This document shows, piece by piece, positions 7,163 to 12,619 of a stretch of 12,619 nt of DNA. The translations under genes and the position numbers were made by a program. Numbering within the stretch: position 1 is the first letter of the stretch; the number at the start of each line of letters is the position of its first letter. The notes beneath the pieces are model-generated. The model was not told the origin of the DNA, made no database searches, and was given only the letters and a program-made list of their open reading frames with translations. The stretch spans positions 1 through 12,619 of the forward strand of contig DAOUSW010000102.1 in assembly GCA_030627005.1 (NCBI GenBank). Direction: 5' to 3'. The DNA is from MTP4 sp9310u. GTDB lineage: Archaea > Halobacteriota > Methanosarcinia > Methanosarcinales > Methanosarcinaceae.

Positions 7163-9217
7163 TTATTGATCTAGCACTTTAAAGGCCACAGATTTAAGGG
7201 CAGAGGCGGCCCCGGACCTCACGTTCCGGTCTTTATCGCCGGTCAGTATTATTAAGTCGTTTCTGGCCTGTTGTTTATCCGGTACCTGAGAAAGCGCAGG
7301 TTTAAGGGCAGAAGCAGCCCTTGACCTCACATTCCGGTCTTTAACGCCGGTCAGTATTATTAAGTCATTCCAGGCCTGCTGCTTGTCCGGTACCTGAGAA
7401 AGAGCGGATTTAAGGGCGGAACTTGCCTTTAACCTCACATCACTGTCCGGATCAGCGGTGAGCCCTATCAGGTCGTTCCATCCCTGCTGTTTATCCGGCA
7501 GCTGAAAAAACGCAGATTTAAGGGCGGAAGCTGCCTTTGACCTCACATCACTTCCCTTATCAGCGGTAAGTCTTATTAAGTCGTCCCATGCCTCCTGTTT
7601 ATCCGGCGCCCGGGAATACACAGAAACAAGGGCTTCGGCAGCCCTGAACCTCACGGAAATGTCCTGATCAGCAGCAAGCCTATGCAGGTCTTCCCATGCC
7701 TGTTGTTTATCCGGCAACCGGGAAAATGCAGAGCCAAGAGTCCCGGCGGCAGCAGCCCTCACATCACTGTCTTCATCAGAGCTGAGCCTATGTAAGTCGT
7801 TCCAAACCTCTTGTTTATCCTGCACCTGGGAAAATGCAGAAACAAGGGCTCTGGCAGCCCTTGACCTTACAGCACTGTCTTTATCAGAGCTAAGTCCGTG
7901 CAGGTCGTTCCATTCCTGTTCTTTATCCGGCACACTGGAATACGCAGATTTAAGGGTTTCAGCTGCCCTGGACCTCACAGCACTGTCGCGATCAGCGGCA
8001 AGCCTATGCAGGTCATTCCGAGCCTTTTGTTTATCCGGAGCCTGGGAAAACGCAGATTTAAGGGCCCCGGCAGCCCTGGACCTCACAAAAACGTCCGGGT
8101 CGGAGCTAAGTCTGATTAAGTCATCCCATGCCTGTTGTTTATCCGGAAGCTGGGAAAACACGGAACCAAGGGTTTCGGCAGCTTTTGACCTCATGCCTTC
8201 TTCTTTGTAAAAGGTAAGTCCATGCAGGTCGTTCCAGGCCTTTTGTTTATCTGGCACTTCGGAAAACGAAGAAACAAGGGCAGAAGCAGCTTTAGACCTT
8301 ACAAAACTGTCCGGGTCAGAGCTAAGTTCAATTAAGTCGTTCCAGGCCTTTTGTTTATCCGGCACCTGAGAAAACGAAGAAAAAAGGATGGAGGCAGCTC
8401 CTGACCTTGCAGGACGGTGTTGATTAGAGGTAAGTTCTATTATGTCTTTCCATGCCCTTTGTTTATCCGGCACCCGGGAAAACGAAGAAGCAAGGGCAGG
8501 AGCTGCTCTGGGCCTCACATAGCTGTTTCCATCAGAGCTAAGTCTAAGCAGGTCGTTCCATGCCTGTTGCTTATCCGGCACCCGGGAAAACGCGGAAACC
8601 AGGGCTTCGGCTGACCCTGACCTCACAAAGCTGTCCTGATCGGAAGTAAGTCTGTGTAAGTCTTCCCATGCCTTTTGTTTATCCGGAACCTGAGTAAATG
8701 CAGGACCAAGGGCAGAGGCGGCTCTATTCCTCACAAAACTGCTTTGATCGCCTGTAAGTCTGATTAAATCGTTCCAGGCCTGTAGTTTATCCGGCACCTG
8801 AGAAACCACGGGGCCAAAAGCGTAGGCAGCCATGGACCTAACCTCACTATCCTGATCCCCGGTAAGTCGGATTAAATAGTCCCATGCTTTTTGCTTATCC
8901 GGCACCTCGGAAAACGCGGAACCAAGGGCTTCGGCAGCCCTGGACCTCACATAACGGTCCGGGTCACTGGCAAGTATAACCAGGTCGTTCCATGCCTTTT
9001 GTTTATCCGGTGCCTGAAAAAACGCAGAACCAAGGAAATCTGCGCCCCCGGACCTCACAGAACGGTCCTGGTCACCTGTAAGCCTGAACAGGTCGTTCCA
9101 TGCCTGTTCTTTATCGGGTAGTAATGAAAAATAAGATTCTAATTGCTTCAACGCCTTGATACGTTCTTCCGGATCTTTGCTAAGACATTGCTTGTGGATC
9201 TCCTCTTGATCTATCAA
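7163..9217 (-). CDS. HEAT-like repeat protein with 18 units of 36 residues
   Basis: This 684-residue protein consists of a 33-residue cap (MIDQEEIHKQ..., DPEERIKALKQLES) and 18 consecutive 36-residue units from residue 34 to 681. The unit consensus is PDKQ-AWNDL-RL-(S/T)-D-DS-VRS-AA-AL-SAFSQV. The pattern (helix, D-D turn, VR-AA-AL helix) is that of HEAT/PBS-lyase-type alpha-solenoids, which usually bind proteins. There is no catalytic domain, signal peptide or membrane helix. The start is TTG at 9217. The frame stays open upstream to a TGA at 9280 with no ATG, GTG or TTG, and no clean SD is visible, so the start is uncertain. The three-residue end LDQ is the beginning of a broken 19th unit, so the protein was probably longer. 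The partner and role are unknown. Confidence 0.8.
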   Translation of the reverse strand: MIDQEEIHKQCLSKDPEERIKALKQLESYFSLLPDKEQAWNDLFRLTGDQDRSVRSGGADFLGSAFFQAPDKQKAWNDLVILASDPDRYVRSRAAEALGSAFSEVPDKQKAWDYLIRLTGDQDSEVRSMAAYAFGPVVSQVPDKLQAWNDLIRLTGDQSSFVRNRAASALGPAFTQVPDKQKAWEDLHRLTSDQDSFVRSGSAEALVSAFSRVPDKQQAWNDLLRLSSDGNSYVRPRAAPALASSFSRVPDKQRAWKDIIELTSNQHRPARSGAASILFSSFSQVPDKQKAWNDLIELSSDPDSFVRSKAASALVSSFSEVPDKQKAWNDLHGLTFYKEEGMRSKAAETLGSVFSQLPDKQQAWDDLIRLSSDPDVFVRSRAAGALKSAFSQAPDKQKARNDLHRLAADRDSAVRSRAAETLKSAYSSVPDKEQEWNDLHGLSSDKDSAVRSRAARALVSAFSQVQDKQEVWNDLHRLSSDEDSDVRAAAAGTLGSAFSRLPDKQQAWEDLHRLAADQDISVRFRAAEALVSVYSRAPDKQEAWDDLIRLTADKGSDVRSKAASALKSAFFQLPDKQQGWNDLIGLTADPDSDVRLKASSALKSALSQVPDKQQAWNDLIILTGVKDRNVRSRAASALKPALSQVPDKQQARNDLIILTGDKDRNVRSGAASALKSVAFKVLDQ
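7175..9118 (-). repeat. 108-bp coding tandem array, 18 units
   Basis: Eighteen uninterrupted 36-codon units make an exact 108-bp periodicity with no indels between units. Units 17 and 18 (the C-terminal end, nearest 7175) are almost identical in protein (NDLIILTG-KDRNVRS), pointing to recent local duplication. Units 7 and 9 are the most diverged, having lost the VRS or the D-D pattern (HRPARSG, YKEEGMRSK). Confidence 0.9.
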
Positions 9218-9531
9218 CCGCCCAACCCCATAAGTTCCTATGCCGATAATGCTTAAAACGGTTTCTTTTGCTTCTAATCAAGATTCCCGGGATTGAGCAT
9301 GGGTTAGAGTGGGAGAAATAGTTCGTTCTCTAATACTATGGTTTTTCCGGGTTTGCGGGGGTTAAAGTTCGTAAGTCCTAAATAATTTGGAAGTATTTTT
9401 AAACATAAAAAAATTTAAGAGTTTTGGAAAAAATCCAGGGTATAATACTGTGTCCAGCAAAATTCCATCGGCATGGCAGCCGACTTAATAAAAAAAGTTC
9501 GTAATTAGTGAAATTCCGGGAGGCGAAGAAA
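9218..9531. other. Divergent spacer between HEAT-repeat and GNAT genes
   Basis: The first 60 bases are an open, start-less extension of the HEAT-repeat frame, readable on the minus strand as SIIGIGTYGVGRL. Beyond about 9280 the sequence is non-coding and AT-rich around 9375-9425. A minus-strand TATA-like tttaaaaatac lies at about 9392-9402. TATAATAC at 9441-9448 on the plus strand could serve the GNAT gene (predicted leader about 60 nt). No RNA gene is seen. Confidence 0.35.
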
Positions 9532-10314
9532 ATGGATAATGGACTCATAAAACCAATAAAGGAAATTAACACATTTCATGAGTTATTGGAAACCCAAAAA
9601 AAAGTATGGGGTCTGGAAGATATTGATGTAGTTCCTACACATTTGTTGAAAGTAGTTTCAGATGAAATGGGTCCCAAAGCAGTCATTCTTGGGTATTTCC
9701 TGGATGACGAAATTATTGGTTTCACTCTCACACTTCCAACTTCAAATCCTCAGGAAGTGATCATGCATATGTTAGCCGTGGCAACGGATTTCCAGCGGAA
9801 AAACGTCGGATATAATTTAATGTTGAAATTGAGAGAACTGATGTTATCGCAAAACATCGATAAGATATTCTGGACCTTTGACCCTCTGGAAAGTGTCAAT
9901 GCCAATCTGTACCTTAGAAAACTCGGGGGGATAATTACCCGACATTCTATAGATTATTATGGACCTATCGAATCCAGAATGCACTCCGGTTTTCCAACAG
10001 ATAGGTTCATAGTTGAGTGGAATATAAGGAATAAACACGTAGAAAACAGGATAAAAGATGGCGGTAAAGGAAATTGCTCAAGTTCACAACTGAATTGCCC
10101 ATATGATGACAGTGAGGTACAATTCGTTGAAATACCCCTCAATATCCAGGAGTTAAAGAAAGAAGATATTTCCGGAGCAATTAAAATCAGAATGGAAACA
10201 AGAAGCAAATTTGAAGAAATTATCGAAAAATCAAACTATGTCGGCCTGGATTTTATTTACGATAAAATTAACCGGAAAGGAAGCTATATTTTTAAAAAGC
10301 CTCTTTCAAAATAA
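9532..10314 (+). CDS. GNAT-superfamily acetyltransferase, COG3375-like
   Basis: This 260-residue protein resembles the uncharacterised COG3375 acetyltransferases in length and motifs. MHMLAVATDFQRKNVGYNLM (79-98) is the acetyl-CoA-binding motif A region, with QRKNVGY in place of the usual R-G-G-G/A loop. IFWTFDPLESVNANLYLRKL (112-131) and the DYYG...GFPTDRFIVEW stretch (141-163) are characteristic of this subgroup. The acceptor substrate is unknown. ATG 9532 is preferred because SD GGGAGG (9518-9523) lies eight bases upstream. An in-frame GTG at 9508 would place that SD inside the gene. The stop is TAA. The protein is cytoplasmic by composition. The truncated surface-gene copy begins 72 bases after its stop, and a second open frame overlaps its last 34 codons. 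Confidence 0.8.
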   Translation: MDNGLIKPIKEINTFHELLETQKKVWGLEDIDVVPTHLLKVVSDEMGPKAVILGYFLDDEIIGFTLTLPTSNPQEVIMHMLAVATDFQRKNVGYNLMLKLRELMLSQNIDKIFWTFDPLESVNANLYLRKLGGIITRHSIDYYGPIESRMHSGFPTDRFIVEWNIRNKHVENRIKDGGKGNCSSSQLNCPYDDSEVQFVEIPLNIQELKKEDISGAIKIRMETRSKFEEIIEKSNYVGLDFIYDKINRKGSYIFKKPLSK

Positions 10315-10358
10315 TAAAATCTCCCTGAATTCAACATCTCTTTTTATTTTTTTCCCCT

Positions 10359-10386
10359 GTGCGGGCTTTTTTGCGGGCGTCCGCAC
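10359..10386. repeat. Inverted repeat at the duplication junction
   Basis: GTGCGG (10359-10364) and CCGCAC (10381-10386) form a six-base inverted repeat with a 16-base loop, ending exactly where similarity to copy A starts. A T-rich tract at 10340-10353 before it could end GNAT transcription. The stem may be a termination hairpin, a trace of the breakpoint, or chance. Confidence 0.4.
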
Positions 10387-11344
10387 CAACAACGTTTATG
10401 ATGATGGAAACAACATCTGGAACATTAAGAAAACACCGGGTACAAACATTGTCGGAGGGCCTTTCCTTGGGGGAAACTACTGGTCGGATTATGCCGGTTC
10501 CGATACTGACGGAGACAGCCTGGGGGACACTTTGCTTCCATATGATTCTGAAGGACAGATTGCAAATGGTGGAGATTATCTGCCCCTGGTATCACCATCC
10601 GGGTCCACTCCTTCGATCCCGGCAACAGTCGGGTCAGAAGGGACTGATACCAGCCGGGTGAATTATAAGACTTCTGACTCCAGATCCGGCTCCAGACTCG
10701 TAACCAGACCCGGAAACGCGCCTGATTCAACTGTCCTTTCGTTTAACCCTGAGAATGCTCTCGTTGTCGAAGGGGAGGGTGCCGAAATCCGGGTTATGGC
10801 AGACGAATTCCCCGAAGGGCTTGCGGGATACAACCTGACCTTCACCATAGAAGCCCCGTCAATTGCGGAAATCACGGAAATCGAGTTCCCGGTGTGGGCA
10901 AACCTGACCGCCAGTTCCGGCCTTCCCGCAGCTTCGGTTTACATGGCTGCTTTTGACGGGGACGAAATGATCCAGGCAGGAGCCAAAAGCGTTATTCTTG
11001 GGAACCTGACAATCTCCGGAAAAGCTTTTGGGAAAACAAATCTTACAATCACGGTGGAGGGCCTGGATGACGATTCCGGAAACCCGGTAGAAGCTACCAT
11101 CCTTGAAGGCAGCATCGAAGTAAAAATGGCCCTTATTCCGGACTACGGAAATTCCCCGGAGAACCCGGATACAGTTGAGGGCTACAAAGACTTTACCGGA
11201 AATGAAGAAATCTCCTCCAGGAACCTTGAAATGCCCTACAGCATAGAATGGATCAAAGAAAACATGCTTGAGGAGTTTTTCGATTTCAACGGAGACGGAA
11301 AGATCAATTTCAACGATATCGTAGCCCTTTTCAAAACTGGCTAA
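10386..11344 (+). pseudogene. 5'-truncated surface-protein gene copy (cohesin-like plus dockerin-like)
   Basis: The reading frame begins abruptly with NNVYDDGNNIWN, equal to the last rungs of the 3277-6618 protein. It runs in perfect register through GGNYWSDYAG, the linker, the cohesin-like domain (GLAGYNLTFTIEAPSIAEI) and the EF-hand tail (DFNGDGKINFND) to TAA. It lacks a signal peptide, the TSIQAAV module start and almost the whole beta-helix. There is no start codon or SD at the junction. By chance the frame is open upstream to an ATG at 10211 inside the GNAT gene, which would give 377 residues with a hydrophobic run (SLFIFFPCAGFFAG) before the junction. The coding part has no internal stop or frameshift, suggesting a recent duplication or gene conversion with copy A. 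I treat it as a gene fragment; expression from 10211 cannot be excluded. Confidence 0.7.
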
Positions 11345-11390
11345 TAGGCTCTGGATATGAAAAAAAAGGAATTTGAATCAAGTTAAGGGA

Positions 11391-11430
11391 GAAAAAGAGC
11401 CTGAAAACTCTTTTTCCTCCTTTATTTTTT
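11391..11430 (+). terminator. Duplicated hairpin terminator
   Basis: GAAAAAGAG (11391-11399) pairs with CTCTTTTTC (11408-11416) across an eight-base loop, followed by tttatttttt to 11430. It is the copy of the hairpin at 6665-6705. The stem is unchanged although flanking bases and loop differ, consistent with a retained structure. Confidence 0.5.
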
Positions 11431-11737
11431 GGTTATCAGGATCCTTTTCATAGAGGGTATAATGCCCGGTTGAAAATTTAGATTAGGGGCTCAAAAAGGA
11501 TGCTTAAAATTTCCAGACTTTCATACTTTTTAATCAGCATTGGTTTTACCACCTTTTTTTAAAGGCATATAGCTACCTCGTATTTTTTGTGCGAACTTCG
11601 TATGTATAACGCAAAATTTGAATTATGAAAAAATAATTTTTACTTCATTTTTTAAAGTTGTCGTATGCAATTATGGTCACTCCACTACTATTTTTAGTCC
11701 TTTAAGCAGACTTCATGGGAAAGCCGGTCGTCTTCGA

Positions 11738-11939
11738 CAACCGGTGAGAGCGCCGGTACCTTGAAAGCAAATTGAAAAAAGGTTTTTGGGAATAACGACG
11801 AGGTAATTACATCTGATTACAGCTGCCCTGTCTGAGTTAAAATCGATCTTTTTTAGAATTATTTGCCCGGTCCCTGTGAAACAATCGACTTGTCCGGATT
11901 CAGGCCTATTCATCTTATCGCAAGGAGGTTCTATTTTTT
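11738..11939. other. Non-coding spacer with strong SD at its end
   Basis: Beyond the duplication edge the sequence is unlike the region after copy A. A 66-codon minus-strand frame here has no SD and no recognisable motif. AAGGAGGT at 11922-11929 is the best SD match in the window and precedes the small frame at 11940. Confidence 0.35.
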
Positions 11940-12005
11940 ATGAATCAAAGAATTTATAAGACTCACGCCAAGCCATTTCACATATATTCATTAAAAAGTA
12001 TATAA
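11940..12005 (+). CDS. Possible 21-residue small ORF or gene remnant
   Basis: ATG 11940 lies ten bases after AAGGAGGT (11922-11929), a near-perfect complement to an archaeal 16S rRNA tail. The frame reads MNQRIYKTHAKPFHIYSLKS-I and ends at TAA 12003-12005, which overlaps the AT-rich promoter of the next gene. The peptide is basic and has no recognisable motif. It may be a small protein, a leader peptide, or the end of a gene lost by rearrangement. The SD is the only positive evidence. Confidence 0.25.
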   Translation: MNQRIYKTHAKPFHIYSLKSI

Positions 12006-12012
12006 AATACTA

Positions 12013-12023
12013 ATATAAAATTC
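12013..12023 (+). promoter_or_regulatory. TATA box of the second surface-protein gene
   Basis: ATATAAAATTC, identical to 3185-3195, lies at almost the same distance from its start codon (82 versus 81 bases). A second TATA-like TATAAAATAC lies just upstream at 12001-12010. The flanks resemble the first promoter only around the core. Confidence 0.6.
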
Positions 12024-12105
12024 ATTTTATTTAATATAATTATATATCCATCTTATTATCGGAAAACACTTCTTTCCAATCTGTTTGTACATTGAGGGAT
12101 ATATG

Positions 12106-12619
12106 ATGAAAACTAAAGGAGAAATTGGGATTTATTTTTTAATCACTTTATTTTTCATAAGCATGGGAACAGCATCAGCAGCGGATATCACTGTGAACAA
12201 CAGTACCGGACCTGCAGCAGATTTTACTTCAATTCAGGCTGCTGTGGATGCTGCAACTGATGGGGACGCCATCATTGTATTCAGCGGAATCTATACAGAA
12301 AATATAGATGTAAACAAGGAACTAAATATAACCTCGCAATCGGGAAATCCGAAGGATACGGTCGTTCAGCCCCTTGACACAAATGATTACATATTCAATG
12401 TAACTGCAAATAATGTGACAATCAGTGGCTTTCAGGTAGGAGGGTATATGTGGGACCCCTGGATATATCCGATGGATACCGGAATATATCTCGACGGAGT
12501 CCAGCATAACAACATTAATAACAATGATGTATCTGGAGAAGAACATGCAATCAGTCTGAATTTATCCAGCAACAACACGCTGAGCAATAACAGTGGAAGT
12601 ATCACTCTGCGTTATTCCG
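12106..12619 (+). CDS. Secreted NosD-like beta-helix surface protein, N-terminal part
   Basis: This paralog of the 3277 gene is cut by the window end (171 codons visible, no stop). Residues 1-25 form a signal peptide ending GTASA/A. Then come ITVNNSTGPAADFTSIQAAV and DGDAIIVFSGIYTENIDVNK, the standard entry to the beta-helix, followed by the first rungs (NNINNNDVSG, SSNNTLSNNS). At the place where the 3277 gene has two TAG codons this gene has Pro-Ala, so it is the natural reference for that site. SD GAGGG (12094-12098) is seven bases before ATG 12106 and four before the adjacent ATG 12103, so 12106 is preferred. It is expected to be exported to the cell surface; its C-terminal domains are outside the window. 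Confidence 0.8.
   Translation, partial: MKTKGEIGIYFLITLFFISMGTASAADITVNNSTGPAADFTSIQAAVDAATDGDAIIVFSGIYTENIDVNKELNITSQSGNPKDTVVQPLDTNDYIFNVTANNVTISGFQVGGYMWDPWIYPMDTGIYLDGVQHNNINNNDVSGEEHAISLNLSSNNTLSNNSGSITLRYS

Larger units (their letters stand above)
10386..11737 (+). repeat. Segmental duplication, copy B (about 1.35 kb)
   Basis: This segment is the partner of 5660-6988. The left edge is sharp (ccaacaacgttta, just after the inverted repeat). The right edge is at gtcgtcttcga, after which the two sequences diverge. The offset is about 4.73 kb, and the HEAT-repeat and GNAT genes lie between the copies. No transposase, terminal inverted repeat or target-site duplication is visible. Confidence 0.9.

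Noticed and set aside
7175..9118. CRISPR-like regular repeats
   Set aside because: The 108-bp period is coding, units are degenerate, and there are no unique spacers.
9508..9531. GTG 9508 as start of the GNAT gene
   Set aside because: The strong SD GGGAGG at 9518-9523 lies inside that extension and points to ATG 9532.
5660..11737. Insertion sequence or composite transposon as the cause of the duplication
   Set aside because: No transposase, terminal inverted repeats or target-site duplication could be found at the edges.
11713..11913. Minus-strand frame of 66 codons after the duplicate copy
   Set aside because: No SD on that strand, no motif, and it starts within duplicated non-coding spacer.

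Overview
The window looks like chromosomal DNA of a methanogenic archaeon of the Methanosarcina type. This is inferred from gene content and signals, not from a database search. AT-rich gaps carry archaeal TATA boxes. Genes have GGAGG/AGGGG-type Shine-Dalgarno (SD) sites 7-8 nt before the start. There are large secreted NosD-like parallel beta-helix proteins with cohesin-like and dockerin-like tails, a HEAT-repeat protein with PDKQ-AWNDL units, and DUF4386 and COG3375 GNAT proteins. The intact genes I can read end in TAA or TGA, never TAG, which matters because Methanosarcina can decode TAG as pyrrolysine.

Layout. 1-220 (minus): the start of a membrane or secreted protein gene, broken by a 70-bp insertion bounded by an exact 36-bp direct repeat. 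470-1183 (plus): DUF4386-like six-helix membrane protein. 1272-1751 (plus): a minimal trypsin-fold serine protease with a visible His/Asp/Ser triad. 1866-1946: a 26-codon orphan reading frame. 1979-2584 (plus): an isoprenylcysteine/NnrU-type membrane methyltransferase. 2585-3180: gene-free, with three degenerate 14-nt motifs and a decayed copy of the start and leader of the protease gene. 3277-6618 (plus): a giant surface protein. Its signal peptide is separated from the beta-helix body by two in-frame TAG codons lying in a 21-bp tandem repeat. 7163-9217 (minus): an 18-unit HEAT-like repeat protein, with a decayed 19th unit just past its stop. 9532-10314 (plus): GNAT acetyltransferase. 10386-11344: a 5'-truncated copy of the surface gene's 3' part, inside a 1.35-kb segmental duplication that also copied the terminator and downstream spacer. 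12106 to the window end (plus): the start of a third beta-helix surface protein, with no TAG at the equivalent position.

The genes do not form one operon or pathway. The region reads as an accessory stretch with repeated duplication and decay around secreted repeat proteins. The strongest lead is the pair of amber codons at 3382 and 3403. If read as pyrrolysine they join an export signal to a roughly 1,070-residue surface protein; if read as stops the gene is dead or loses its export signal.
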